NCBI RefSeq assembly: GCF_014636175.1
Contig: NZ_BMDW01000007.1
Coordinates: 62,001 to 126,000 of the forward strand
Reading direction: 5' to 3'
Source of the DNA: Sphingomonas psychrolutea
GTDB taxonomy: Bacteria > Pseudomonadota > Alphaproteobacteria > Sphingomonadales > Sphingomonadaceae
DNA length: 64,000 bases
Shown piece by piece: positions 1-8,389 of this stretch. A program made the position numbers and the translations under genes. The first letter of the stretch is position 1. Each line of letters opens with the position of its first letter. Below the pieces are notes generated by a model. That model ran no database searches, was not told the DNA's origin, and saw only the letters and a list, made by a program, of their open reading frames with translations.

Positions 1-1258
1 GCAACCCCGCCAGCGCCGCCGACATCAAATTCGCCAGCGACCCCGCCGCCAGCGCCTTCAACCCCAGCTTGGCGATCATCGGGCGCTGATTGGGGGCGAG
101 GCTCCCGGTTGCCGCAATCTGGATCGCGATCGACAGGAAATTGGCAAAACCGCACAAGGCAAAGGTGACGACCGCCACGGTCCGCGGCGACAGGTTCTTC
201 ATCTGGCCCAGGTCGATGAACGCCACGAATTCGTTGAGCACTACCTTGGTCCCGATCAGGCTCCCTGCTGCTGTCGCCTCGTTCGCGGGGATGTTGAGCA
301 ACAGCATGAAGGGGGAGAGGATGGTGCCCAAGATCAATTGGAAGGTCAGCTCGGGATGACCGAACAGCCCCCCGACCGCGCCCAGCAACCCGTTGGCGAG
401 CGCGACCAGCGAGACAAACGCCAGCACCATCGCCGCGACCGCGACCGCGATGCGGACCCCCGTCTGCGCGCCATTGGCAGCCGCCATGATGATGTTCTCG
501 GCGCGCTCGACCTCGACCACCGGGTCGACCGGGTCCGCGATCTCGACCGTTTCGCCATCGACAGTGTCGGACGGCGGGGTCGGCGGCACGTCGGGCATGA
601 TGATCTTGGCCATCAACAATCCGCCCGGCGCCGACATGAACGACGCGGCGAGCAGATAAGGTAACGCCTGCGGCCCCAGCAGCGCAGCATAGGCCGCCAG
701 GATCGTCCCCGCCACGCCTGCCATGCCGACCGACATCACCGCGAACAGCTGCGGCGGTTTTAGCCCGGGCAGATACGGCGCGATGACCAGCGGAGCCTCG
801 CTCTGCCCGACGAAGATATTGGCGGCGGCGCACAACGCCTCGACCTTCGACACGCCGACGATCAGCTCAATGCCGCCGCCAATATATTTGATGACGAGCT
901 GCATGATGCCAAGGTGATAGAGCACCGCCACCAACGCTGCGAAAAAGACGATGACCGGCAGCGCGGAAAACGCAAACGCCGAGCCAAAGGTCGGATCGGT
1001 CGCCAATTTGCCAAAAATCAGCTGCGTCCCCGCCGCCGCATAGCCAAGCAGCGCCGAAACGCCCAGCGCCATCGTCTGGATCACCTGCTTGCCGGCCGGG
1101 ACATACAGGACCAGCACCGCCATCGTCACCTGCAGCGCGAAGGCGGCGATGACGACGCGCGGGCGGATCAGCCGTTTGTTATTCGACAACAGGAACGCGG
1201 CCAGCAGAATGACGGCGATGCCAAGGAGGCCGATCGGAAAGGAACCCATGAACTGCAT
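1..1258 (-). CDS. NupC-type concentrative nucleoside transporter (partial, C-terminus cut by window edge)
   Basis: Inner-membrane, cation-coupled nucleoside uptake protein of the CNT (NupC) family. Translating the minus strand from the ATG at 1258 gives about 419 residues without a stop. The protein begins MQFMGSFPIG, is built of hydrophobic segments, and carries the CNT signature GQSEAPL together with the segment NEFVAFIDLG. The second Met (codon at 1249) is an alternative start; neither has a strong Shine-Dalgarno. An acidic, proline-containing loop (around IMPDVPPTPPSDTVDG) lies mid-protein. The C-terminal end lies beyond position 1. The family call rests on the QSEA and NEF motifs and is secure; the exact nucleoside specificity cannot be read. 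Confidence 0.87.
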   Translation of the reverse strand, partial: MQFMGSFPIGLLGIAVILLAAFLLSNNKRLIRPRVVIAAFALQVTMAVLVLYVPAGKQVIQTMALGVSALLGYAAAGTQLIFGKLATDPTFGSAFAFSALPVIVFFAALVAVLYHLGIMQLVIKYIGGGIELIVGVSKVEALCAAANIFVGQSEAPLVIAPYLPGLKPPQLFAVMSVGMAGVAGTILAAYAALLGPQALPYLLAASFMSAPGGLLMAKIIMPDVPPTPPSDTVDGETVEIADPVDPVVEVERAENIIMAAANGAQTGVRIAVAVAAMVLAFVSLVALANGLLGAVGGLFGHPELTFQLILGTILSPFMLLLNIPANEATAAGSLIGTKVVLNEFVAFIDLGQMKNLSPRTVAVVTFALCGFANFLSIAIQIAATGSLAPNQRPMIAKLGLKALAAGSLANLMSAALAGL

Positions 1259-1373
1259 CACTCGCGCTTGAAATCGCCCACGCGGCCCCCCGCGCGAAAG
1301 CGGGCACCATACAGGGCCGCGCGTCCGGTGCTAGAGCCGATTGATTCGCAGGTCCTTCGACCCAACCTCATTT

Positions 1374-1481
1374 CGTCACCCCGGCCTCGTGCCGGGGCCC
1401 ACCAAGCGGCTTGGCAAGGCATCGCATAGCGAGCGTGGCGCGCGCGGCGATGTGGACCCCGGCACAGGGCCGGGGTGACGG
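1374..1481. repeat. Intergenic palindromic repeat pair (CACCCCGG family)
   Basis: Two arms, about 1374-1404 and 1452-1481, are inverted copies of each other (CGTCACCCCGGC... and ...GCCGGGGTGACGG). Each arm is itself a small hairpin, CCCCGGC-5 nt-GCCGGGG. The gap between nupC and the VUT gene (1259-1529) holds no gene, and this repeat fills its middle. The same family occurs inside bchB at 49734-49825. It resembles REP/MITE-like repeats that are frequent in sphingomonad genomes; no transposase is seen. Confidence 0.75.
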
Positions 1482-1529
1482 AGTGGGTTGCGATTTGACG
1501 CGCGGGCGAAACCGGCTAGCGTTGCGGCG

Positions 1530-2210
1530 ATGGACACACCTGCTCACACCGCGCCTAGCGGCATCCCGCGCGCGCTCTTCGCCTTTTCGATCTTCTATGG
1601 CGGCATGGTCTGCATTGCCGGGGTGCTCGGCAACAAGCAGGTCACGTTAGGGCCGGTCTCGGCACTCGGGCCGCTGCTCGGCTTGCCGCCGCTGGCGATC
1701 GAAGCGGGGATTTTCGCGTTCCTGCTGCTGGTGATCACGTCGAGCGCGGTGGCCGAATTGTATGGGCGCAAGGTCGCGAATTTTCTGGTGCTCGTCGGGT
1801 TCGTGCCGCTGATCTGCTCGATGCTGCTGACGCTCGCCATTTTGCAACTGCCCGCGGCACCCGAAATGGCGCCCGACCGGCTGGCGGCGTTCAACACGAT
1901 GATGATGGCGACACCGTGGATCTGGCTCGGCGGGATCATTTCCTACGGCATTTCGCAAATGCTCAACGTCACGATCTTTTCGTGGTTGAAGGGCCGCGAG
2001 GGGAATTCGCTGTTGTGGTTCCGCGCGGCGGTGGCGAGTGTGCTGAGCCAGATCGTCGACACGGTGCTGTTCATCACGATCGCGTTCGGCGTCGGCGCGA
2101 TCGGCTGGTTGATGGCCGGGCAAATGCTGGTCAAGGTGTTGCTCTCGATTGTGCTGGTGCCCGCGTTGATCACCGCGATGGTCGCGTTCGGGCGGTGGCT
2201 GGACAAATAG
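1530..2210 (+). CDS. VUT family / YhhQ-like queuosine precursor transporter
   Basis: Integral membrane protein of 226 aa with about six hydrophobic segments, of the vitamin-uptake-transporter family (DUF165, YhhQ). Members import queuosine precursors used for tRNA modification. Recognisable parts are GNKQVTLGP near residue 32, the segment SSAVAELYGRK (about residues 71-81), and the C-terminal segment SLLWFRAAVASVLSQIVDT, where the RxxxSxxxxQxxDT pattern is typical of YhhQ. An in-frame GTG/ATG further upstream exists at 1488, but the ATG at 1530 starts directly at the conserved region. It is a single-gene unit between two repeat elements. The substrate is inferred from the family only. Confidence 0.85.
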   Translation: MDTPAHTAPSGIPRALFAFSIFYGGMVCIAGVLGNKQVTLGPVSALGPLLGLPPLAIEAGIFAFLLLVITSSAVAELYGRKVANFLVLVGFVPLICSMLLTLAILQLPAAPEMAPDRLAAFNTMMMATPWIWLGGIISYGISQMLNVTIFSWLKGREGNSLLWFRAAVASVLSQIVDTVLFITIAFGVGAIGWLMAGQMLVKVLLSIVLVPALITAMVAFGRWLDK

Positions 2211-2211
2211 C

Positions 2212-2295
2212 CGTCACCCCAGCGAAAGCTGGGGTCTGGTGGTTGGGAGCCTAGCGCGCACTTCCCGGAGACCCCAGCTTTCGCTGGGGTGACGG
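2212..2295. repeat. Intergenic inverted repeat (CACCCCAGCGAAAGCTGGGG family)
   Basis: Arms at 2212-2236 and 2269-2295 are inverted copies. Each contains the hairpin CCCCAGC-GAAA-GCTGGGG. The element sits immediately after the VUT stop and ends about 18 nt before argB. It could act as a transcription terminator for the upstream gene, but it has the look of a dispersed repeat rather than a dedicated terminator because it lacks a T-run. Confidence 0.75.
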
Positions 2296-2313
2296 ATTGG
2301 CTAAAGGGCACGC

Positions 2314-3216
2314 ATGACCGACCATTCCCCCGCCCCCGAACTCCTCGCCAAGGCCGAAACGCTCGTCGAGGCGCTACCGTACATGCAGCGTTACGCGGGC
2401 AAGACCTTCGTCGTGAAATATGGCGGGCATGCGATGGGCGACCCCGAACTCGCGCGCGACTTCGCCGAGGATGTCGTGCTGATGAAGGCGGTCGGCATCA
2501 ACCCGGTGGTGGTGCATGGCGGCGGGCCGCAGATCGGCGCGATGTTGAAGCGGCTCGGGGTCGAATCGCGCTTCGTCGATGGCTTGCGCATTACCGACGC
2601 CGAGACCGCGCAAATCGCCGAAATGGTGCTGGCCGGGAGCATCAACAAGGAAATCGTCGGCTGGATCGGCCAGGCGGGCGGTCGCGCGGTCGGCATTTCG
2701 GGGAAGGACGCCAATCTGGTCGTCGCCGAAAAGGTCGGCGGGCGGCGCGAGCCCGATCCCAATTCAGGGATCGAGCGGCATGTCGATCTCGGCTTTGTCG
2801 GCGATCCGGTCGCGGTCGACCCGTCGATTCTGATCAACCTCGCGCGCGACGGTTTCATTCCGGTGGTGGCACCCGTCGGCTTGGGCGCGGATGGCGCGAC
2901 CTATAACATCAATGCCGATACGATGGCGGGCGCGATCGCAGCGGCCCTGGGCGCGGAACGGCTGTTCATGCTGACCGATGTGGTTGGCGTACTCGACAAA
3001 TCGGGCGCGTTGCTGACCGATCTCGTCCCCGCCGATGTCGCCGCCTTGCGCGCCGACGGTACGATCAGCGGGGGGATGATCCCCAAGCTCGAAACCTGCG
3101 TCCGCGCGGTCGAGGCCGGGGTCGATGCCGCGGTCATCCTCGACGGGCGCGTGCCGCATGCGATGCTGCTCGAGATTTTCACCAAGCGTGGGGCGGGGAC
3201 GTTGGTGCGGCGCTGA
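2314..3216 (+). CDS. argB: Acetylglutamate kinase
   Basis: Cytoplasmic enzyme that phosphorylates N-acetyl-L-glutamate with ATP, the second step of arginine biosynthesis. The 300-aa product has the family length. It shows the phosphate-binding KYGGHAMGD near residue 34, the acetylglutamate-binding [11 protein letters not shown] around 67-77, the segment GISGKDANL, and the C-terminal [10 protein letters not shown] that members share. The ATG at 2314 follows a modest purine stretch (AAAGG). No other arg gene is adjacent; the neighbours are repeats and a YggT gene, so it is probably transcribed alone. Confidence 0.97.
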   Translation: MTDHSPAPELLAKAETLVEALPYMQRYAGKTFVVKYGGHAMGDPELARDFAEDVVLMKAVGINPVVVHGGGPQIGAMLKRLGVESRFVDGLRITDAETAQIAEMVLAGSINKEIVGWIGQAGGRAVGISGKDANLVVAEKVGGRREPDPNSGIERHVDLGFVGDPVAVDPSILINLARDGFIPVVAPVGLGADGATYNINADTMAGAIAAALGAERLFMLTDVVGVLDKSGALLTDLVPADVAALRADGTISGGMIPKLETCVRAVEAGVDAAVILDGRVPHAMLLEIFTKRGAGTLVRR

Positions 3217-3223
3217 GAAAAGA

Positions 3224-3389
3224 AGAAGGTTGGTTCGCGCGGACGCGCGGAGGACGCGGAGAAGAAAAAGGGCGCGGCAGCGCTCCCACACCCATCGCGG
3301 CACATGGATGACGTCGGAAGTGTCTCCCGACCCCACCGTTGCACACACTCTCCGCGTCCTCTGCGCCTCTGCGCGAACCAACCTTCTCA
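3224..3389. repeat. Long imperfect inverted repeat in the argB-yggT gap
   Basis: Arms at about 3224-3262 and 3348-3389 are inverted copies: GAAGGTTGGTTCGCGCGGACGC on the left and GCGCGAACCAACCTTCTC at the end of the right arm. They enclose about 85 nt. The 257-nt gap between argB and the YggT gene is almost entirely this element. A related CTCCGCG sequence appears at 6013-6066. No ORF of its own; interpreted as a non-autonomous repeat. Confidence 0.7.
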
Positions 3390-3473
3390 AGACGCTTCCA
3401 CGCTCGACACCCTCAAGGGGTGTTCGCACGCGCGCGATCGCGCTAGAGCCGGAACGACCCCGAACGGAGAGAT

Positions 3474-3782
3474 ATGGTGCTGACGATCCTTCAAATCCTG
3501 CAAGTGCTGATTCAGGCGGTGTCGTTCGTCGTGCTTGTGCAGGTGATCCTGTCGATGCTCGTCGCGTTCAACGTCATCAACACCTATAACGAGACGGTCC
3601 GCGCGATCTATCAGGGCCTCAACAAGGGGACCGAGCCGCTGTACCGCCCGTTCCGCCGGATCCTGCCCGATTTCGGGCAAATCGATCTGGCGCCGTTCGC
3701 GCTGCTGGTGACGCTCAACATCCTGAGCGCGATCGTGCTGCCGCGGCTGATGCTGTGGTACATCGGCGCGTCCCCGCTCTGA
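3474..3782 (+). CDS. YggT family membrane protein
   Basis: Small integral membrane protein of 102 aa with two hydrophobic segments (about residues 5-30 and 72-98) separated by a basic loop containing YRPFRRILP. This arrangement is the hallmark of YggT/DUF167-associated proteins, whose role is linked to osmotic response or cell-division-site chemistry in other bacteria. A good Shine-Dalgarno (GGAGAG) precedes the ATG at 3474. It lies 20 nt upstream of folD and could be co-transcribed with it. Function beyond family membership is not evident. Confidence 0.85.
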   Translation: MVLTILQILQVLIQAVSFVVLVQVILSMLVAFNVINTYNETVRAIYQGLNKGTEPLYRPFRRILPDFGQIDLAPFALLVTLNILSAIVLPRLMLWYIGASPL

Positions 3783-3802
3783 TTTCGAAAGGAGCCGAGG
3801 TC

Positions 3803-4678
3803 ATGACCGCCAGCATCATCGACGGCAAAGCCTTTGCCGCAGGATTGCGCGCGCGCGTGGGAGAACGGGTTGCCGCGTTTGTGGCGCAGGCCGGGCGCGC
3901 GCCGGGGCTGGCGGTGGTGCTGGTGGGGGAGGACTCCGCTTCCGCAGTCTATGTCCGCAACAAGGGGCGCGCGACGCGCGAGGCGGGGATGGTCAGCGTC
4001 GAACATCGCTTGCCCGCCGACGTGCCGCAGGATGCGCTGATCGATCTGGTCGATGCGCTCAACGCCGATCCGGCAATCGACGGGATTCTGGTGCAATTGC
4101 CGCTGCCGCCGCACATTGACGAGCGCGCGGTGCTCATCCGGATCGACCCCGACAAGGATGTCGACGGCTTCCACCCGGTCAATGCCGGGCGGCTGGCGAC
4201 GGGGTTGCCGGGGTTCGTGCCGTGTACGCCGCTGGGCTGTCTGATGCTGCTCAAGGACCAGCTTGGCGATTTGAGCGGGCTCGATGCGGTGGTGATCGGG
4301 CGGTCGAACATCGTCGGCAAGCCGATGGCGCAATTGCTGATCGCCGAGAGCTGCACCGTCACGGTCGCGCATTCGCGGACGCGCGATTTGTCGAGCGTGG
4401 TCAAGCGCGCCGATATCGTCGTCGCGGCGGTCGGCCGCGCACAGATGATCAAGGGCGAATGGCTCAAACCCGGCGCGACCGTCATCGACGTCGGCATCAA
4501 CCGCACGCCCGAGGGGCTGGTCGGCGATGTCGATTTCGCGGGCGCGATGGGCGTGGCGAGCGCGGTGACGCCGGTGCCGGGCGGGGTCGGTCCGATGACG
4601 ATCGCGTGTTTGTTGCGCAATGCGCTGATCTCGGCGGAGCGGCGTGAAGGCGTGGCATATGAGAAGGGCGCGATCTGA
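3803..4678 (+). CDS. folD: Bifunctional methylene-THF dehydrogenase / methenyl-THF cyclohydrolase
   Basis: Cytoplasmic one-carbon enzyme interconverting 5,10-methylene-THF, methenyl-THF and 10-formyl-THF with NADP. The 291-aa product matches family length. It shows the catalytic YVRNKG(R) segment, in which the Lys is catalytic, then QLPLP, DGFHP, PCTPLG, and the nucleotide-binding GRSNIVGKP and [11 protein letters not shown]. The start at 3803 has GGAG 11 nt upstream. An upstream in-frame ATG at 3755 would overlap yggT and lacks conservation. The stop shares a base with the next ATG (TGATG at 4676-4680), indicating coupling to the downstream exported protein. Confidence 0.97.
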   Translation: MTASIIDGKAFAAGLRARVGERVAAFVAQAGRAPGLAVVLVGEDSASAVYVRNKGRATREAGMVSVEHRLPADVPQDALIDLVDALNADPAIDGILVQLPLPPHIDERAVLIRIDPDKDVDGFHPVNAGRLATGLPGFVPCTPLGCLMLLKDQLGDLSGLDAVVIGRSNIVGKPMAQLLIAESCTVTVAHSRTRDLSSVVKRADIVVAAVGRAQMIKGEWLKPGATVIDVGINRTPEGLVGDVDFAGAMGVASAVTPVPGGVGPMTIACLLRNALISAERREGVAYEKGAI

Positions 4679-5376
4679 TGCTAGCGCTCTTGCTGCTTGC
4701 GGCCCTGCCCTCCGCCGCCCCCTCCGTTCGTGCTGAGCTTGTCGAAGCACCGCGCGTTGCGCTCGCGGATAGCGGCCCTTCGACAGGCTCAGGGCGAACG
4801 GAAGAAGAAAAAGGGTCCGCCCTCGACGCCGAACGCGCCTTTGCCGCCGATGCGCAGACGCTCGGGCAATGGACCGCCTTTCGCAAATGGGCGGCGCGCG
4901 ACGCGACGATGTTCGTGCCGCAGCCGATCAACGCGCAAAGCTGGCTTAAGGACCGCAAGGACCCGGCCAAGGCGATCGCGTGGTGGCCGACTGCGAGCTA
5001 TGTTTCGTGCGACGGGTCGCTTGCGGTCAATACCGGCGGGTGGAAGCGGCCCGACGGCGCGGTCGGCTATTTCTCGACGGTGTGGCAGCGGCAGCCGGAC
5101 GGCGGCTGGAAGTGGATCGTCGATGGCGGAGACGATTTGAAGGTCGCGCGCCCGCACGTTGCAACGCCTGTCGTTCACCACGCCAAATGTGGAAAGACTT
5201 CCGTTTGGGAAGGCGTTGATCTCGAAGGCATGACGGGAAGTGGTGGGTCGAAAGATGCGACCTTGATCTGGACCTGGATCGTACACGACGACGGCAGTCG
5301 GCGGTTTCAAGTATTGCGTTGGGATGGGCAAAGCTGGGAGCCGGCAATGACCGACAAGATCGCCGCACCCAAATGA
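4678..5376 (+). CDS. Exported protein of unknown function, NTF2/SnoaL-like, with an in-frame repeat insertion
   Basis: A 232-aa protein starting with a short hydrophobic signal-like segment ([16 protein letters not shown]). Residues about 16-42 are encoded by a palindromic repeat (see 4723-4802) and read as an S/E/G-rich linker. The remainder (DAERAFAADAQTLGQWTAFRKW..., then WKRPDG and WQRQPDGGWKWIVD) resembles the DUF4440/SnoaL-like cone-shaped fold, in which the WQRQPDGGWK strand is typical. No catalytic residues can be assigned. The gene overlaps folD by one base and the MarC gene by four, so it is part of a short operon. The repeat lies between signal and domain, where a spacer may be tolerated. 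Confidence 0.7.
   Translation: MLALLLLAALPSAAPSVRAELVEAPRVALADSGPSTGSGRTEEEKGSALDAERAFAADAQTLGQWTAFRKWAARDATMFVPQPINAQSWLKDRKDPAKAIAWWPTASYVSCDGSLAVNTGGWKRPDGAVGYFSTVWQRQPDGGWKWIVDGGDDLKVARPHVATPVVHHAKCGKTSVWEGVDLEGMTGSGGSKDATLIWTWIVHDDGSRRFQVLRWDGQSWEPAMTDKIAAPK
4723..4802. repeat. Palindromic repeat inside a coding region (GAGCTTGTCGAAG / CTTCGACAGGCTC family)
   Basis: CCGTTCGTGCTGAGCTTGTC at the left and GACAGGCTCAGGGCGAACGG at the right form near-complementary arms (about 4723-4748 and 4776-4802). The element is read in frame by the exported-protein gene as about 27 extra residues between the signal segment and the mature domain. The two arms pair into a long hairpin. It is interpreted as a dispersed repeat that landed in a tolerant position without breaking the frame. 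Confidence 0.8.
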
Positions 5377-5993
5377 TCGAACTCTATATCTCCTCGCTCA
5401 TCACCTTTTTCGTGGTGATCGATCCGCCGGGCTGCGCGCCAATCTTTGCCGGGCTCACCAAGGGCGCGAGCGTGGCGCATCGCCGCGCAATGGCGATCCG
5501 CGCGGTGCTGGTCGCCTCGGCGATCCTGTTCGCCTTCGCTTTGTTCGGCGAGGCGTTGCTCAAGGGATTGGGGATTTCGCTCGCGAGCTTCCGGATTGCG
5601 GGCGGGATCATGCTGTTCCTGATCGCGCTCGAAATGGTGTTCGAAAAGCGCACCGAGCGCCGCGAAGACCGCGCCGCCAAGATTGCCGCGACGCCCGAGG
5701 TCGAGGATGTGTCGATCTTCCCGATGGCGATGCCGATGATTGCCGGGCCGGGGTCGATCGCGTCGGTGATGCTGCTCGGTTCGCGCAACCCGGGGCTCGA
5801 GCAGCATCTCGTGGTATTCGGCGCGCTGGCGACGATCCTGCTGCTGACGTTGCTTGCCTTGCTCGCGGCGGGGCCGATCATGCGCGTGCTGGGGGCGAAG
5901 ATCGAGGCGGTGATCACGCGGCTGCTCGGCGTGCTGCTCGCGGCGCTGGCGGTGCAGTTCGTGATCGACGGGGTGAAGATCAGCCTCGGCTAA
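5373..5993 (+). CDS. MarC family integral membrane protein
   Basis: A 206-aa polytopic inner-membrane protein of the MarC/UPF0056 family. The N-terminal segment FFVVIDPPGCAPIF carries the family IDPxGxxPxF motif, and the middle segment FPMAMPMIAGPGSI matches the second conserved MarC signature. Six hydrophobic stretches are apparent. The ATG at 5373 overlaps the preceding stop (ATGA), so translation is coupled. An upstream in-frame ATG at 5319 would put hydrophilic residues in front of the first membrane segment and is disfavoured. MarC proteins have no settled transport substrate. Confidence 0.88.
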   Translation: MIELYISSLITFFVVIDPPGCAPIFAGLTKGASVAHRRAMAIRAVLVASAILFAFALFGEALLKGLGISLASFRIAGGIMLFLIALEMVFEKRTERREDRAAKIAATPEVEDVSIFPMAMPMIAGPGSIASVMLLGSRNPGLEQHLVVFGALATILLLTLLALLAAGPIMRVLGAKIEAVITRLLGVLLAALAVQFVIDGVKISLG

Positions 5994-6012
5994 GCCGACC
6001 GCAGGTCAGATT

Positions 6013-6066
6013 TTCTTCTCCGCGTCTCCGCGTGAACCATACTCTTTGTTCACGCGGAGAAGAAGG
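6013..6066. repeat. Inverted repeat between convergent genes, possible bidirectional terminator
   Basis: A perfect 12-bp stem, CTCCGCGTGAAC at 6026-6037 and GTTCACGCGGAG at 6048-6059, encloses a 10-nt loop. TTTTCTTCT lies on one side and AGAAGAAGG on the other, so the stem extends imperfectly outward. It lies between the stop of the MarC gene (5993) and the stop of the leftward membrane-protein gene (6084). It shares CTCCGCGT sequence with the 3224-3389 repeat. Confidence 0.7.
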
Positions 6067-6083
6067 GAGATTTGCGCTACGCG

Positions 6084-7883
6084 CTACTTGATCTGCCACA
6101 GCCGGAGCGGCGACTTTTTCGGCATTGGCAGCGGTTCGAGCCAGTCGAATTCTTTCCGATGCGCGAGCTGGTCGTAGAAGCCGCCCGGCGCGCGCGCGCG
6201 GTAGATCGTCGATTCGGCCATGTTGGGGCACACCAGCAACAGCGTCGCGACGTGGCGCTTGGCGATTGTCCGGAAGTTTTCCGGCGTGCCGGAGAAGGCA
6301 TGCTGTACATCGAGAATCGCGTCACCATTGCGGTGATACGGCCCCGCCACGGCATTGTGATGCGTGATCGTGATGATCCGGGGCCCCAGATCGACGAAGC
6401 TGAAGATCGTCTGCGCCGGATAGCGGTCGAGCGGGCGCAGCGCGCTCATCGTCGGGCAATTGCCGCTGGCGCGGTCGACGATTTGGGTGCGCTTGTCGGG
6501 GCGGTCGATCGGCAGAAAGCGGATCGCGAGGCCGGCGAATAGCCCCGATCCGATCAGCAGGATGACCGCGACCGTGCCGAACACGCGGATCAGTGCCGAT
6601 TTACGGCCCTGGAAGTACGGCACCAGCATCCACCCCAAAGCGACCGCGCCGGGCACCGCCAGCATCTGCGCCGCCGGCCCGGCGCGCACTTGCCACAGCA
6701 GCAGCAAAGCGGCGCCGGTCACGAACAGCAACACCGTTCCCCACGCCAGACCCAGCGCGGTCCCGCGCGCGCGCCACGTCGCGACCGCTGCGCCGATCAC
6801 GCCGACCACGGGCAGCACCGCAACCGGGAACGCAACCCGGAACGGATGCGCGTAGATCGGCCGCGCCTCGCGGATCATATTGAGCCAGTTCTTCTGCAAT
6901 TCGGGCGAGGCCTGTTCGGGGCGGCCGAGGCATTGCGGGAAAATGAGCGCGAAGCCGATGACGATGACCGCCCCTGCCGCGACAGCAAGAGCGAGCCGCA
7001 CCCAGCGATTCTGCGGGTTCACCCACGCCAGCGCGAACAGCAGCGCGCCCGCCACCACCATCACACTGAGCCACACCGGGGTGAGCGCATCGCAGCGCAG
7101 CACGGCATTGGCGTAGGAGGCGAACAGCGCATAGCCAAGCGCGCTCCCTGCGCCGAGCGTCAGCGCATAGAGCGTCAGACGCAGGGCCTCGGCGCGGTCC
7201 CACACCCAGCGCAGCGTCAGGATCGCGCCGGCGATCGCGGCATAAGGCAGCATTTCGAGCCCGATCGCAAGCGACACCGCGCCCGCCAGCCCGACGATCG
7301 CGCCGCCACGAACGGGCTTCGGGTCGCACAATCCGGCGACGGTCAGGCTCAGCATCGCGAGCTGCCAGCCGTGATGGTCGATCCGCTCGGGCATATACAT
7401 CAGCAGCGTCGCGGTGCAGCACAGCAGCAGGAGGATCGCGAGCGGCCAGGCATAGGGGCTGACCAGCCGGCGCACCGTCGCCCCGATGCCGAGGAAGGTG
7501 ATGCTCAGCGGGAGCAGCGGCGCGATGCCGCACGCCAGCATCTCGGCCTCGCGCGCGCCGACGAACGGGCGCAGCAGCAGGATGAGCCCGGCGATCGGCA
7601 AATCGACGATCCGGCTCCAATGCATGTCATAGCCGCCGGGCGGGTTGAGGCGATACTGCCGCAGATCGTACCAATCCTGCCCGCCGAGCCACGCGCGGAC
7701 CTGCATCAGCCGCATATTGTCGTCGGTGTCGCCAAGCTGGAGAAAATGGATCCCGGTCCAGCGTTGCGCGACGAAATAGACTGCGACGCCGAACCAGGCG
7801 AGCAAGCTGAGCGAGACCCAGTCGCGCTCCAGCGCCTGTGTGAACCGACTGCGCCCGTGCAAAGTGCTTCCCTCGACCATCAT
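6084..7883 (-). CDS. Polytopic membrane protein, GT-C glycosyltransferase-like
   Basis: A 599-aa protein with at least ten hydrophobic segments. After the first membrane helix there is an extracytoplasmic acidic motif, GDTDDNMRLMQVRAWL (residues about 51-66), followed by GYDMHWSRIVDLP. This resembles the acidic first loop of GT-C lipid-sugar-dependent glycosyltransferases. A soluble C-terminal part (residues about 470-599) ends LRLWQIK. Such proteins are sometimes mislabelled as AcrB-like, and I see no RND features. Across a 37-nt gap lies a divergent GtrA-like gene followed by a methyltransferase, and a GT2 gene lies nearby, which suggests a surface-glycosylation set. The substrate is unknown. 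Confidence 0.65.
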   Translation of the reverse strand: MMVEGSTLHGRSRFTQALERDWVSLSLLAWFGVAVYFVAQRWTGIHFLQLGDTDDNMRLMQVRAWLGGQDWYDLRQYRLNPPGGYDMHWSRIVDLPIAGLILLLRPFVGAREAEMLACGIAPLLPLSITFLGIGATVRRLVSPYAWPLAILLLLCCTATLLMYMPERIDHHGWQLAMLSLTVAGLCDPKPVRGGAIVGLAGAVSLAIGLEMLPYAAIAGAILTLRWVWDRAEALRLTLYALTLGAGSALGYALFASYANAVLRCDALTPVWLSVMVVAGALLFALAWVNPQNRWVRLALAVAAGAVIVIGFALIFPQCLGRPEQASPELQKNWLNMIREARPIYAHPFRVAFPVAVLPVVGVIGAAVATWRARGTALGLAWGTVLLFVTGAALLLLWQVRAGPAAQMLAVPGAVALGWMLVPYFQGRKSALIRVFGTVAVILLIGSGLFAGLAIRFLPIDRPDKRTQIVDRASGNCPTMSALRPLDRYPAQTIFSFVDLGPRIITITHHNAVAGPYHRNGDAILDVQHAFSGTPENFRTIAKRHVATLLLVCPNMAESTIYRARAPGGFYDQLAHRKEFDWLEPLPMPKKSPLRLWQIK

Positions 7884-7920
7884 CGCGCTCTACTGGCGCA
7901 ATCGTAAAGGGCAAGCGAAC

Positions 7921-8361
7921 GTGGCGGCGAACGACAAGGCAATGTGGCGACACGTCGAACAGCTGCGCGCGAGCGCGATGTTCGGCGAGGTGATTCGCTT
8001 CGGAATTTCGGGCGTGCTGACGACGCTGATTTATGTGGCGGTGTATTGGCCGCTGACGCGCTTCGTGTTCGAGCAGCGGCACGCCGTTTATGCCGTGCCG
8101 TTCGCCTTCGCCGTGGCGGTGACGGTCGGCTTTTTCCTGCATAGCCGGTGGAGCTTCAAGGGCCATGCGACGCGCGACGCGGATCCGCTGCGGCATGTAA
8201 AATTTGTCGCGGTCCAGGCCTCGGGCATCGCGCTCAACGGGCTGATTACGTGGATCGGGACGGCGAAGCTCGGCTATTCCCCGATGGTGCCGTTGCTCCC
8301 CGCCGTCGCCTGCGCGACGGTCTTCACCTTTTTCCTCAACCGCCAGCTCGTTTTCAAATAA
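7921..8361 (+). CDS. GtrA family membrane protein (lipid-linked sugar flippase-like)
   Basis: A 146-aa protein with four predicted membrane segments. It carries the GtrA/DPMS-associated pattern: VIRFGISGVLTTLIYVAVYW at the start, FFLHSRWSFKG after the second helix, and a terminal FTFFLNRQLVFK. Family members are proposed to flip polyprenyl-phosphate-linked sugars across the inner membrane. I chose GTG at 7921 because AAAGGG lies eight nt upstream. ATG at 7942 is an alternative, and an in-frame ATG at 7840 would overlap the divergent gene. The next gene begins 28 nt downstream. Confidence 0.83.
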   Translation: MAANDKAMWRHVEQLRASAMFGEVIRFGISGVLTTLIYVAVYWPLTRFVFEQRHAVYAVPFAFAVAVTVGFFLHSRWSFKGHATRDADPLRHVKFVAVQASGIALNGLITWIGTAKLGYSPMVPLLPAVACATVFTFFLNRQLVFK

Positions 8362-8389
8362 TGGCCCCGAATCGGATGGATCGCGCCTG

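Noticed and set aside
2901-3589. ORFs inside the argB-yggT inverted repeat
   Set aside because: Generated by the repeat sequence itself; no ribosome site or conserved composition.
6690-7907. 405-aa rightward ORF opposite the GT-C-like protein
   Set aside because: Q/R/H-rich low-complexity translation without domains; the leftward frame has clear membrane segments.
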